From Sphaerosporella brunnea (lineage: Eukaryota > Ascomycota > Pezizomycetes > Pezizales > Pyronemataceae): a stretch of DNA of 64,000 bases. Location: NCBI GenBank assembly GCA_008704415.1, contig VXIS01000084.1:62001-126000 (forward strand). Reading direction: 5' to 3'. The position numbers were made by a program, and so were the translations under genes. Under the pieces are notes generated by a model. It had not been told where the DNA came from. It ran no database searches and worked only from the letters and a program-made list of their open reading frames with translations. Of this stretch, positions 36,655-48,639 are shown one piece after another. Every line of letters begins with the position of its first letter. Position 1 is the first letter of the stretch.

Positions 36655-37275
36655 GTGGCCCAGTTGGACGTGGCGTCCCGTGAAAAATGGCACCCCAATT
36701 TGCCAAATCAGGAGCCGTTCGTTTGTGCTGTTTTCCAGAGACGGAACCTAAATGCCGCTCTAGTTCTGTTTCGCCGAAGCGCAGTCTGGGGCATGGGCAC
36801 GGAGTGGTCTTTGAATAATGCCTTGCTTCTCCTGATCAGTGATATTAACAACCAGCACACCGCAACCTCGGACGCCTTCATTCATAAGGAAAGAGAGGAA
36901 GAGGTTGCAGCAAAGGAGGCTAGGAAGCAAGCCCGCGCAGCCGCCGCCGCTGAAAAAAAGAAGGTTGCAGCTCAGAAGGCAGCAAACAAGGCGGCGGCAG
37001 CAGCGGGCACGGCGACGGCGCCAGCAAAGGGTCAGGGCCGAAGGTCCAGTGTAAGGGTTAGATTTGAAGGTTTACCCGCAACAACCCCCGACCCAGCAAG
37101 CCCCAAATCCGTTATTGGCATCTCCTCAGATGAGTATGAGTCCCCTGTGTCCTCTTCTGAGGATGAATACAGGCCCCGCGATGTGATGGAGTCGCCTACA
37201 CCAGCGGGTCCAAGTACTCAGGCTAGGCAACTAAGGTCGCGAAACGTACCAGCCCCTCTAACAGCCATGCTATGA
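36655..37275 (+). CDS. Ala/Lys-rich coiled-coil tail, probably of a transposon protein
   Basis: The open frame begins at a GTG; the first ATG in frame is near 36792, so the 5' part is likely missing. After a moderately hydrophobic stretch (WSLNNALLLLISDI) there is a highly charged helix (HKEREEEVAAKEARKQARA) rich in Ala, Lys and Gln, then a basic patch (RRSSVRVRFEG). An acidic Ser-rich segment follows (ISSDEYESPVSSSEDEY), then a final LRSRNVPAPL. Such tails occur after the DDE domain in fungal transposases and in retroelement gag proteins. No catalytic motif is left. Identity uncertain. Confidence 0.35.
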   Translation: MAQLDVASREKWHPNLPNQEPFVCAVFQRRNLNAALVLFRRSAVWGMGTEWSLNNALLLLISDINNQHTATSDAFIHKEREEEVAAKEARKQARAAAAAEKKKVAAQKAANKAAAAAGTATAPAKGQGRRSSVRVRFEGLPATTPDPASPKSVIGISSDEYESPVSSSEDEYRPRDVMESPTPAGPSTQARQLRSRNVPAPLTAML

Positions 37276-37579
37276 TATAGCTAATACCACCACCAGGGTT
37301 GATTCTCCTTCTCTTTGTCTTTGTTTTGGTATCTTCAGATCGTGTGTAGCTAGAAGGGGAGGGGTAATTGATGTATTTTCCTTTTTCGCGCACGGACGCC
37401 GGTACTCTCTCGCTTCTATTGGATGTCTCGCTTCCCCGTGATATACGTTAAGGACTGGACGGCCTGCAGGCTATCCCGTCGACTGGATACTTCTAGCGGA
37501 GTAATGCATTACATAAGGATTTTATATACAAAGCGCACCCACAAACGAAACTGGGTCCTCCGCACGCTCCAAACGTCCT
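37276..37579. other. Short intergenic stretch
   Basis: Pyrimidine-rich DNA after the stop of the Ala/Lys-rich frame. No element end was identified. Confidence 0.3.
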
Positions 37580-37789
37580 TTATGCCTCGCCCCCATCAAG
37601 TTGCTGGATACAGAGCGCATTGAGCATGTCCTCAAGCTCTGTAAGCTCAGCATGGTTCGCGCTAATAAGCCCATCTCGGTGCCAACTTTTCAGGCACTCC
37701 AAGGCGTTGACAGCTTCGTCACTCAGCTGGCAACGACGGTCGTCAAGGGTGATTTTTGCGCTGCTGAAGCGAGGATAACTGGGAGGCAA
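37580..37789 (-). pseudogene. hAT transposase C-terminal fragment (second hAT family)
   Basis: The minus frame contains RFSSAKITLDDRRCQLSDEA followed by VNALECLKSWHRDG. This corresponds to the hAT dimerisation region (ERxFSSA..x..RR.RLS...A...LKSW). The residues differ clearly from the equivalent block of the hAT at 52-60 kb (SERVFSRAGDLITKKRNRL), so it is another family. Nothing upstream in frame is recognisable beyond about 37790, so it is a truncated relic. Confidence 0.5.
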
Positions 37790-38039
37790 CCTCGCTTTGG
37801 ATGTCGTGGTAATTCTGCGAGCTCTGGCATATCTCGTTGCTGTGGGACTTCTGCAAGCTGGAGGACATCACGACGACGGAAGCGGCTGTCATGGCAACAG
37901 AATTAGATTTTGTACTCAGGGTCCAAGCTGGCACGTTGTGAGTGACTTACTGTCAGAGTTTTTATTCAAGGTCTCAGGGCCCAGTTGCGAATGAGACGTG
38001 TGTTAACAAAGTTCAGAGGTTGACAACGTTCGGAGGTGG

Positions 38040-38207
38040 TTGTTTATTGCAAACCGACCCAGTCCACGCCAATTTGGACCAGGCCGTCCACTCCGCTGGA
38101 AATCCAGGACTGGGTCATCTCAGTCCACCAAAAAGAGTGGACTGGACTGGACTTTGGCAGACGGTCCAGCCCGACCGGCAGGCCGCCCCGGCCCGTGAGG
38201 AACACTG
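38040..38207. mobile_element. Possible hAT-type terminal fragment
   Basis: Read on the minus strand from 38207 it begins CAGTGTTCCTCACGGGCCGG and continues through GGCC-rich and GTCCAGTCCAGTCC words with internal inverted repeats (GGACTGG/CCAGTCC). It shares CAGTGTT with the candidate at 25623. No partner end or duplication was found. It lies 250 bp beyond the second-family hAT fragment and could belong to it. Confidence 0.3.
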
Positions 38208-41200
38208 CCCCACCAGCTTCAACCGGCCGCCAGTTTGATTGGGAGTACTGCGCATAGTGGTCCTAAACGAGGTGAATCCATTAACACTGATGGCATGCTT
38301 GAGTGTGTTGAACTGTTCGACAGATGGTCTCTCCTTACTGCTCCCTCGCCTCACCCCCAAGCGACAGGGACGGGAGGTGAAGAAGCCGATTATTTCGAAG
38401 GCAGCCGCCTGCCACCCGGTGGAAGTAGTTCCAGCTTGTATCTATGCATGGTGATATCGTATCATCAACAAAACCGCGGCTACCGGTCCCTGTGCCACCG
38501 AAAACCTGTCACCCTCATAGCTGCGTTGTCTCTTGGAAATCTAGCAAATGTGACATTTATGAAAGTACCATTTGAGCTGACAACAGCCGGGATTATCACT
38601 CTGCCTATAAATGGTGGCGGAAAACCTGCCAGAGTCAGCGCCTCTGAGCTACATCACAGAAAGTATTTCGCAGGCCCGGAGAATAAACGAATGCATCTAC
38701 GTTGTGGTGAGCTCACTGCCATCAGTATCCTCCTTTGTCAAACCAGGCTGTTACTGCAGGCGTGAGCCCCGTTGACCGTGTAGGTGCCTGTCAGGCGTGG
38801 GGACATTTTGCCGGTTATAGAGGGATATCTGGCGCGGAGTTCGCCGTGTTGCTGCTGAAGACCAGGCCAATAATGGGTTTCCCGCTGTTGTACGCCTCAA
38901 ATCGGCACTATTGGTGTTTGCATGTTGTAATGGAAGCTTTGCCCTGATGTCGTAGTACTTAGTGCGGCCAAAGATAGCGAGAAGCAGCGGCCGACAGCTA
39001 AAGCATGCTGAGGTCAACATCGCTGCGCTTTTGGCTAGTAGGTACAGCATATCTCCTGATACTTGGGTTCCGGTGCACATGACATTCCACACTCCGCCTC
39101 TAGGGTCTCTTTTGAAGCGGGGGCCCATGAGTCATAACCGTGGAAGTATACGACCTCACAACACAGTTGATATTAGGTGCCTGATGTGTTACACCGCAAC
39201 AGGTATGAGTCGCTTGTTTGCGAGGTTTCGTTTCATTCCCCGATCACTGCGTTCGAGCTCACCGTCGGAAACCACCACCAGCCCCGCGCGACCCTGTTTA
39301 CACCACATTCGTTGAGTTCCAGCTTCGTGAAAATTCCCATCGCTGTTTGGTTTGAATGTGTTCTGGCTCGCTGCTGTGGGCTCCCTACGCCGGTAATCCG
39401 AGAGCGAATGTGGAAGCAAACGAAACAAACCAACGTCAGCTGCTGGCCGTGAACGAAATATATCTGCAAGGGCTGCGGAATCTCAAGGCAACTCACGATG
39501 ATATGACAAAGCGATTAGGAATGGTGATCAAAAGTATAGCCGGCATCATGGATCTGATGCAAACTGAAATACGGCAAGCGCACCCACACAGCCTGGAAAG
39601 TGACCAAGACCAGAATTGCGTTCTACAGGACCTATTGACGCTGAACGGAAACATCGAATGTGAGCCATTGAATTCGTGTCTATGACTGGTTGGTAACAAT
39701 CGAGGCCACGGCAACAATTTCTCATACCGAGGTGATTGAGGAGCGCCTGGAAACTATCGATGATTGCGCACTCAGGTTGGCTCTGCCCCTGAGCCTTAAA
39801 CCCCCAAATGTGTATCGACAAGCGAACAGTGGATGGACTCCTGGCCTGCTTCAACAGAAAGACCTGCCAGCCTGAGAACGCCCTTTAAGACGACTTTGGT
39901 CCAATCCCCAATCCCACCGGGGTGAGCGACGATCGACCTGATGGTTATCTTTGCTCAACAGGACTGACTTGGAGGCTTCCCGTTGGGTCTGTAGATTAGG
40001 ACTGCTGGCCATGGCAAAGCTCTCTCCCACGAGCTGTATATAGCATTTGTAGTGCGGATCTGGAAACACGGTGTTCTGGAACGCATGAACCACCTTGGAC
40101 AGATGCTCAACTCCTGGTGCGGAGTTGGAAGACCCAGCAAGGGGGACAACATTTTTGTGGCTGTTTCGTCTACGTGCGTACGCACAGGTTGACCTACCTA
40201 CCAACACTTCGTCGGCAAATCCAAGTTCAAACCACCAGCGGGTGTCTATTCCCTGCCATCAGCCAATCTGCGACACCACACTGAGGCGTTAACCTGCAAC
40301 ATAGAGCCTGCGATAACAGGCGACCGACCGACGGACCATCGCTGGAAAGTGCCAAACAGGTGCTAGTTGTCAAATGCAACGAGACATTTATATTCTTGAA
40401 GGAATCCAAGATCGCCCCGACCGTCCAATTTCACTCTTGTTGCTTCAATATGGGCACCCCCGAAGAAGCCGAGTTTGGTTCACCGCTGTGAGACAGCAGT
40501 TCAGCCTAGTCTTCTCGCCGGCCACAGCGGCAATGCCAGAAGCCCATCGCGTCATCCTCGCCGGCCTCAGCTGTCGACACAGCATGAGCTGCGATTTGCC
40601 AACGTTCTCTTTTGCGGTCAGTGGCCAGCAAACATCGAGTTCAACCAGGCTCTTATGGGCGGCCCAGGGTTGTGTACGCCGGAGAGCTCATCGACTGTCC
40701 GTTCGCCCTCATCTGCGACAGGAATATCTTTGACGCAGGGACGAGTACCTCTCTGAGCCGCGTCACGATTTCCAGGCCTTTATTCTGCTGGTGCTGCTGT
40801 ACATGTTTCGTCCAGGATTAAGAGGAGCTTGTAGATTAGGATAGCGGTGTGTGAGTCGGCTCGGCACAGCTGTGTGGGGAGCTGGAAGCCACCTGCGTGC
40901 AGCCCACGTTTGTGAAGGCTGTTTGGTGTTTGGATTGTGCTTGTCCCACGATGCTAGTGGGGATTGCGGACGCATTTCTGTCGCCGAAGGGAGTTGTGAT
41001 TTGGTAGACAGCCCATGATGACGAGAAATGGACTGCCGCAGTTGCAGTATTGCCGACCACGTTTTACGCACTCTCGGGCAGCACCGTTTGAGCTTCACAA
41101 CGCCAACGCCCAGGCAGGTCACGTCGCTTGGGATGTTTGCAATCAAGCCTATTCGTATGCGCCAGTGAGCAATCATACCGCGTACTCATCTCAATCCTTA

Positions 41201-42675
41201 TACCTGAGAGCGACGAATGGCAGCATCCCCCAACCCGGCAACATCTGCTGGTAATACAGGTGTCAGTAAAACATACTTCCCCAGTCCTCAGTGCGGTACA
41301 ATGCTCCGTTGATATACCTGTCCGTCAGTATACGTTTTGGATTCCCACTGGTCTTGGGCCGCTGGTCATCCTGTAAGATTCAGTACGTTCCTGACTTGCG
41401 CTATTTCTATCCTTCCGGAAAACATGATTCTTTAGCTGGTGTGTGGTGCTCCCGCACCCTGCACGGCTTCATCCATTGATAGGTTGTGTCTTCGCACGGC
41501 ACGGGCACGAAATCCTGGTACGATGTCGGTCGCGTTATAACAATGCGACTGCTTTTCACCACTGATTTGTCATTTTTAAAGCAAGATGCGCAGGCAACAA
41601 AACCGCCCTGTATGCCGCACGGCGAGCCTCTCTTTGTGCTGCGGCGAGGGCGGTGGTTCAACAATTCCAGGAGCGATTATGGCACATACCGCCAGCAAAT
41701 CATTGACAGACACCCACCTTCCCAGCCCGTTACAGTAACTGTTATTGTATGTTTGACAACGCACACCACGTTGTATTGACTGGCTTCCTGTGGCCGGCGT
41801 TTGGGCATTGTCCAGGGTCTAATCATACTACCGGTACCACCAAACACCGTCCATGGTAATCGCAATCGTGGGCGATTGATGGTAAATGGTGGATATTGTG
41901 TGCCCATAGTTTGACTTTGACCGGGGATTAGCAGTTGACTGTGAGCTTCGGAACGATTTCACGTTGGGGAACGATTGATCTTTTTTCGATTTAGCCCGAG
42001 ATTAGCTACTCCTTTGCCGCACGGAAACCTAGGGTGCTTCATGCACAACATGCACGCTGGCTCACGTCCCATTTTGACGAATCGGGTGGCCGTTGTGGCG
42101 AAACATAATATCATGGTTAGCAAGGTCTTTGATCGGCAGATTAGCCTTCATCGCATCAGAATTCCAGCTTTGCAGGAGGGTAACAACGGACCTGTCGGAT
42201 ATTGGCGTCCGGAGGTCCTTTCTGCGGCCATTCCTACGCCAATAAGCCGAAAACCTTTATTTTTACCAGGTGTGACTTGCAGTTGTCGTTGCACGACATA
42301 TATATTATTCGATGGACATCTCAGTTTGTTCCCCAGAATACAATGCCAAACGGTCCCACCCTTCCGGTGGATAAATGGGCATTGAGCGATAGAATAACGC
42401 ATCTTGGAATCGCAAATCTGAAGCATGAGGTCGTGGGGCTGCTCCAGGCCAGCTCGCGGCGAACACGCTGGTGCCGCGCGCGCTGTAGCAGCTGAGAGAA
42501 GTGGAGGAGGCGACGGAATGGGAATTTGAATACGCTGAGGGTTTGGTGTTGGACGGGCTGCAGAAATAGAACTTATGATGCCCCAATCGTAACTTCTACC
42601 ACACCAGCAAAGCCCCCCCCGGCACTCCGGAATGACTGTCCATTGAGCAACCTCATCACTCTGCCGGCAAGAAGG
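38208..42675. other. Gene-poor stretch
   Basis: Only short frames without domains. No repeat or element end seen. Confidence 0.35.
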
Positions 42676-42698
42676 AAAAAAAAAAAAAAAAAAAGAAA
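42676..42698 (-). terminator. RNA polymerase III terminator (T19 tract)
   Basis: On the minus strand the tRNA-like sequence is followed at once by TTTC and then 19 T, a strong pol III stop signal. Confidence 0.6.
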
Positions 42699-42793
42699 TG
42701 TGTAGTCAGGGAATCGAACCCTAGTCTCACCATCATTGCAGTATGTCCGGGATACCGCAATGGACATGCGCTTTACCACTAAGCCACCTACAC
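42699..42793 (-). tRNA. tRNA-like gene with inserted hairpin, anticodon unassigned
   Basis: On the minus strand the acceptor halves GTGTAG/CTACAC pair (6 bp, seventh pair mismatched). The D arm is GCTT-AGTGGTA-AAGC and the T arm is TAGGG-TTCGATT-CCCTG with a canonical 7-base loop, so the internal A and B boxes are present. Between the D and T arms there are 46 nt, about 23 more than a standard anticodon arm plus short variable loop. That extra sequence folds as an 11-bp hairpin (CATTGCGGTAT with ATACTGCAATG). It could be an intron, a long variable arm or a corrupting insertion. The base expected to be U33 does not fit any placement I tried, so no anticodon is given and a pseudogene is possible. 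The T19 tract directly downstream supports pol III transcription. Confidence 0.55.
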
Positions 42794-42799
42794 TTGCAT

Positions 42800-44129
42800 G
42801 CTACATATAATTTTCGCCACTTGAAGCCAGTGAAGTATATCCTTTCAGCAACATTACATCCAACTACATTGTGCCCTTGTTCATGGCTTGCTCATCGCTG
42901 CGGCTGCCACTATTTAAAGACCGCGAGAGGTTGTTTCGAAGTCCGTTGCCGCCACAAAACTAAGATGTTCCGTGTTTGATTCAAAATGATGGACCTCTGC
43001 CGGAAGCACGGATACGTAGTCGACAGCAATTACAGAAGCTGGAGCCCGGCGGAAAGGCGCAGTCTGGTCCAGCGTGTTAGTGCTCAGCGGTATGTATGGT
43101 GCAAGGGCCCTAGAACCATGAACTTCGCTAGTGGAGTGATACCCGGGTCTGACAATTGAATGATGAACGGTGACACGCCGGCGTCTAATATTAACGGGAC
43201 AAAATTTTAGAAAAACCATGACTTAAACAAAGTCCATCCAGTGTCCGCACCCCCACACGTCGTTTACTGCTGCAGTACCGGGGTATGGGGCATAAATTGT
43301 TTTTCACGGGGTATTGCGGGAATTTCCCACGACACACGGGGTATTGAGCATAATGGCAGTTGTTGGTGCGTGCCCCGTGTCCCCCACCGCAAGCTGGGAT
43401 TTGCAGTATCCCTATATCCTGGTGTGCCGCCGATGCCCGTTTCTCGCACCCCACCACCACTCGCCGATCCTGAATCTCAGAGCGCGAGAGCCTGTTGGAA
43501 AACACCGAAGGTGGGGGATTGCTGCCATCGCGTAATGATTCAATAGTGGTGAGCTCAAAAAAATGCCACTACGGCGTGTAGTGGTTGATGACCAGACGGG
43601 CGGGCCACAAGCCGCTTAGTCACTCTCATTGGACGAGTTCTCTGCTATCCGACGTGCGGCCACTGTACCACCGCTCATGCGCCTTGCACCTACCTGCAGA
43701 CGCCGTTTGAGGCTGATCGGTGCGATTTGAGGAACAATGATTCGTACCTAACGATCTCGATCATGGCGTCCACTACTGTTTGGACTGGTCAGTATCAGCA
43801 TCGATGATAGAGACAGCCCTGTTACACGGGAGAACATGCACCACACTCTACCATATGAGTGTGGGGTCTGATATGGTGCTCTCCTATGTGCGATACTCGT
43901 TACTGGCAGTTGCGTTACGGTAAGCCCAACTTGCAACAGCGCGATCACTGACTATAAATCAAAAAAAACTAAAACAAAACGATCAACACAGCAAATCGCG
44001 GTGCGTACTTTTTAATCTCTGATCGACGCTGACAGAACTGGATTGTTGTCACCGTGTTGACTGTCATATACCGGTGAATGCCCTAGTTGCCATCATGGTT
44101 TAGACGTGTGGGACCGTAGTCCTAAGGCT
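42800..44129. other. Intergenic, no supported gene
   Basis: GGGGTATTG-type words recur at 43275-43350, with CCCCGTGT nearby, perhaps a decayed inverted repeat. No gene supported. Confidence 0.3.
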
Positions 44130-45216
44130 GCGGATGGCGGTAGTCCAGGAGAACGTTCCATGCCATATCGCGGTTGCAAATCCGCAGATCGTAGTGCGGG
44201 GAACATACAGGATTTTCAAGAGCGGGACTGTCGTCAGGTTGCCACTGGGCATGTTTGCGCGGAACCTTATGATCGACATCGAGCTTTGGAAGCATCCAAT
44301 TTGCTCTCTGCTGTCACTGGCGGGTTCCAGCAAATGTATCGGTCGGAATTCAGTTTTTGAAGAATGGGGCAGTAGCTACAGTGTCCTTTGGCTGTGCTAC
44401 GGGCAACGCCGCACTCGCTCGATGACCCCTCCAAAGAGAAGCCCAGATTCTGGTAGCAGCAGCTGAGAGGTCAAGTATGGATCTGCGTCAGCGGATCTGC
44501 CAGACTACTCGAACAAGTGCATGAAACGCCCGGACGACTTGCAATGCAATAACCGCGTATTCAATCGGGTATTCATGGGACCAGATGGTAGCGCAATTGA
44601 GATGTTTTCCAGCCTTACTCAGTAATTAGCTGCAATGCGCGATGAAATTCGAGGTTGCGCGTTCTTATGTGAAGTATGCTCAGTTGCTTAACGTTTTCCA
44701 GTGTCTCAAGCGGTTGACAACACATATCCACTTTTCATACCACTCGTTAACATCATCAGCGGCAAAGACCGCACCCTTTCCGGCAAAGAGTTATGAATCG
44801 AGCTTGACCTCGCCATCTGCCGTAACCAGCAGAACCTCCCAACGCACCGATATACAAGACTCCATGGCTTCCGCACCGCTGAATGGCGACCCATACTCCT
44901 TCCACCCGACTCTCAAAAACATCTGTCATGGTCGAAACGGCGAAGAACTTGGGCCGTGGTGAACCACGCCGACTTTTGCATCATGGCCATCGTCACAGCG
45001 GGCTGTATCAAGAGCCGCAACAAGTTTAAGAAGGAATTTCTTGCACTGCTAGAAGCCCATGTGAAACAACCCTTACAGTCGGTGTTGTTGGAGTGGCGCG
45101 AGGCCTTCTATCCGCCAGGGAATGAGATTACGGATGGACGGCTGCCGCCCTACTAGGAAGCACAGCGGTGGCTAAGGATGATGGAGGCTTGTGATGATTC
45201 GATGAATTGTTTGGCC
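44130..45216 (+). pseudogene. FunK1 kinase pseudogene (middle and C-terminal parts)
   Basis: A heavily decayed copy recognised by blocks in order against the complete FunK1 gene. GTYRIFKSGTVVRLPL near 44190 corresponds to the segment before the lysine. QCNNRVFNRVFMGPDGS near 44545 corresponds to QCNNRIFSRLVMSPIGK. A TAA near 44623 is followed by LAAMRDEIRG. LDLAICRN near 44805 corresponds to DLDLAISRN, and SQRTDIQDSMA (in another frame) to SHRTGTPDFMA. LLEWREAFYPPGNE near 45090 corresponds to LLAEWRDLLFPAADE, and after a TAG comes MMEACDDS corresponding to MIEACDRR. The catalytic HRD loop is not recognisable. Frames change at least three times. Confidence 0.65.
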
Positions 45217-45619
45217 GGTGGTGAGGCGACTGATTGCCGGGTGGGCGGCGTTTGGCGGGCTATTGATGTTTGGCGCTGTGTGCACCTATGCGACACTGTC
45301 CTTGATCGATTGCCGGTTGGTTGCGGGGGTTTTTGGCTTGGATCGGTGTGGCAAGTGGGAGGGGGTCGGACGCCAGGCCCTGTGGGGCGTTGGTTTGAAA
45401 TGGCAGGATGTAGAGCGCTGTGGTGTGTTTTGGCGATTGCCAGGTGTCCTGGTCGCCTTCAAGGTTGGAAGCTTTCGTTGGTGGAGAGTATATGAGAACT
45501 GGTAGCATTTGATGGTTCTGGTGGCGCACCAGATGTGTTGATTACGTGGGGGGGAAGGTTTATTCACGGCAGCGCTGTGGGCGACGTGGTGTGAGCTGAG
45601 CGGTCCCGGTGGTGGCAGG

Positions 45620-45770
45620 CTGCTGGGAATAGCAGTCTGTATCTGGAAGGCTGCTGGAAATAGCATTCTGTATCTGGAAGGCTTGGAAAAATAGTACTGA
45701 GGCATCGAGGCTGCTGATAATCTAGGGCTGTAAATGTAAGGTAGCTGTGATAATCAATTATAGCGCCTTA
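45620..45770. repeat. Tandem repeat, period 31 bp, about five units
   Basis: CTGCTGGGAATAGCAGTCTG (45620) and CTGCTGGAAATAGCATTCTG (45651) are followed by TATCTGGAAGG in both. Weaker units start near 45682, 45711 and 45742. Confidence 0.75.
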
Positions 45771-47619
45771 TCCATCTACCGCAGGGGGGTAATATATGGA
45801 ACCTCATGCGGCATCACTGGACATTGCGCTTACCACTTTCATTTGTATCATCTCCATACTTGGTTTTGAATGGTCATCTAAATTATGACTGGATCAGTTT
45901 CTTGAGCGGCATTGCATTTTCTTGAGGAATCTGCGATTTTACGGACGGTGTACAGACATGCGATAGGGAGAGTATTTATGTAGACTATCTGCGCCGGGCG
46001 CGAGAGCGCGCTCATTGACGACAACAAACTAACGCTTCGCATTTTGCGAGAACACTTACAAATGAGGGTCTATCTCCATCAATCTTGGAACTTATGCCTT
46101 ACGCGAACATCGATTATGAGGTAGAGACGCAAATGAGCGAGAATAGGCAATAAAAACAGGTCTGCCACTCATCATACAGAAGCAAATGGGAACAGCCCCA
46201 GACGGACCCGCTCCCTCCTCCGGTCCCACACCATCACCATTTTGCCCGCGCCGCATGCCCTCGTTTTGATTAGGAGACTCTATAGCGGGAGTTGCCCCCG
46301 GTCTTAGCTCGCATTGTCCCAGCTGACAAAGCTGTTTCTGTCTCGTATGCAGGTGCTTCCGAACTGCAACCAGTCTTTTGCAATTGTCAGGTTGCGCTTC
46401 AAACTGGAAGTAAATCCGAAGGTGTAGCATACAGTGCCTACGTTTTTTTGGATCTTGTCAGAGATCTGTACGGACATTTTATATTTCATATTGAGCCGGC
46501 CTTGACGTTCTTTAACCGCATGCTTTCGTTTGCGGGTTTGAAGAATTGACAGATGACATGCGGATGCAGCACAATCTTGATAACCTTTGCCAAGGCAGTG
46601 CATCCTGCAGTTTGATTGAACACGAGATGAGGTCTTTTAGATACTAATTGCCGTCGTGTGTTAACATTGCTCTGTGCACAAGAAAACAGGAATAACTGCC
46701 CAGATGATAGTACTTTTCAAAGAAAGTAGTAATAATTGCAACACTATCAGTCCGGCAGGTGCGGACATAACCCAAAACTTTGAAGCACCTGCGCTTTGCA
46801 CAGGTGTGACGCTACTAAAACCCCATCTAACTAACTGTGTCCACAGTGCGCATCCAGAAGTCTCTGCCTCTCTCAACGTTTGCTCAGCCTTTATTGTTCA
46901 TACCTCCCTCAGAGGTGAACAATTACAGCTCGGCGTTTATGCGGCGAAAACCCTTATGGCTATTTTTGCAAGCGTGTAGCGAGGAAGGCTTCACTTCTTT
47001 CAAAATCGCTGGTTCCGCAAACACCCGTCCCTCCTCGACCATCTCCAGCGCGATTTTATTCGGACCTGAAGGTCAATACCACGAGGCCACTCACGGTCAT
47101 CTGTGATGTGGACGTTCTTCATCCGGTATTGCGCTCATATAGCCACGGCCGGGCCGTCAGGTGGTTAGCGGGTGCGTTTGCAGTTGCCAGAGAACGCAGA
47201 CGCATCTCCTTCGGACCCGAAGTCACCAGCACAATTCGAAAGGTTACCAGCGTTTCTCGGCGAGGGGGACGTTCTCGTACCAAGTACAAACAATCAACAG
47301 TTTTAAGCGGCTCTTCAACGAAGACGTCTGGCTGCTCGGCCAGCAGCTACGCCAGCTGGCAATCCAGCAGGCGATGGCCGCAGCTAAACTACAAATCCAA
47401 CCGGAAGATGACGCCGTGAATTCGGCAGGAGCCCTGTTACGCTTCGACAACTCCACGCCTCTGAAGCCAACAAATGTGATGCGCAAGCTAGCGAGGGCGA
47501 TTCCTGGGTAACCCGAAAAGATTGAGCCCACCGTACTATCCCCAAGCAAGCCGGCTGGCCCAATTGTCATTGAGCACGGCGAATCCACCGCCGCGTCCTT
47601 TGCGAGCTCACAGCAACGC
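45771..47619. other. Intergenic or decayed 5' part of the LINE
   Basis: The LINE that follows should have reverse transcriptase upstream, but I cannot recognise one here. A frame at 47161-47511 has a helical, Gln/Ala-rich stretch (LLGQQLRQLAIQQAMAAAKL) of unknown origin. Confidence 0.3.
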
Positions 47620-48639
47620 CCCACCAATGATCAAATTGAAATATACTCAGACGGAGGACGGACACAGCGTCTATGGAGCCGTTACACAAACCGAAAAGCA
47701 GCCAGACATGTGGTGCCGCATAGGTGGTTATCTAGGTTATAACAAAGAGGCATACGATGCAGAGCTCTATGGCCATTGCCGCTGGACCTGAAATGGCAGC
47801 ACGCAGCGCCATTGTTCGAACGCGGCACCACAGGTCAGCACGGAACTGTTATCGTTTTCACCAATGCCCAGGCAGCACTGAAACGCTTGAAACATGGCGG
47901 TCCAGGAGCAGGCCGGTGGGTTCTGCCACACATATGCCGAGCCGACGGGATGCTGTCAGAGCTTGGCTGGATTACCGAATACGGATGGGTCCCAGGGCAT
48001 CAAGATCGCAGGCAACAAGATGGCTGACCAGGTAGCCAACGCGGCGGCCAGAGATCGCCTGGACTGGACCCACGAGGTTGACACCACCACCACGTTAGAC
48101 CACGTCAGACGGATCGTCACCGGCGCTACGGCCCGAGCCCAAAACGCGTGGATGGCTCAGCAGATAAAATCTAAAAGCTGCCACAAGCGAAAAGAAAAAT
48201 CGTACGTCAAAGCGGCGAAAGCACCTCAAGCACTGGCGGCACGGTACTATCAGCTTCGCTTCAACAAGGGGCCGACGGGCCCATACCTGCTATGGACCAG
48301 CCGAAGGGCAGACGGCAAGTGCTGGTTTTGCAGGCACTCACCTAAACAGACGAGAGAACACCTCTTTCATAGGTGCGCCAAGTGGCAAAGAGCGCAAGAC
48401 GCGCTGTGGTGAACGATTGGGCAGGCAACGAAAGAGGAGGAGAAGGAGGGATGGAGGAAGACCTGCACACCTGTAAAGAAGATCCTGGCAGACAGTCGAT
48501 GTACGCAGGCCATGCTTGGCTTGCGAGGCTGTACCCAGGTTGGCAAGTGTCCGGAGAAGCCACAAGAATGGTATGGCAGATGTGTGTCTCTATTATGTTT
48601 TCCTCAAATGCTTTTCCTTTGTACTCTCCTGCCTCTTAA
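47620..48639 (+). pseudogene. Tad-like LINE ORF2: RNase H and C-terminal zinc knuckle
   Basis: Non-LTR retrotransposon ORF2, 3' part, in three frames. The RNase H domain shows IEIYSDGG (first Asp, 47640), then GYNKEAYDAELYG (Glu, 47740). VIVFTNAQAALKRL (47850) has Asn where the family has the catalytic Asp. WVPGHQ (47990) and IAGNKMADQVANAAA (48010) supply the last His and Asp. A C-terminal CCHC knuckle follows at about 48320 (CWFCRHSPKQTREHLFHRC). After one more frameshift the end of the protein resembles other fungal LINEs (CTPVKKILADSRCTQAMLG). RNase H would remove RNA from the cDNA hybrid. Frameshifts and the Asp-to-Asn change make it inactive. No reverse transcriptase is recognisable upstream. 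Confidence 0.75.
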
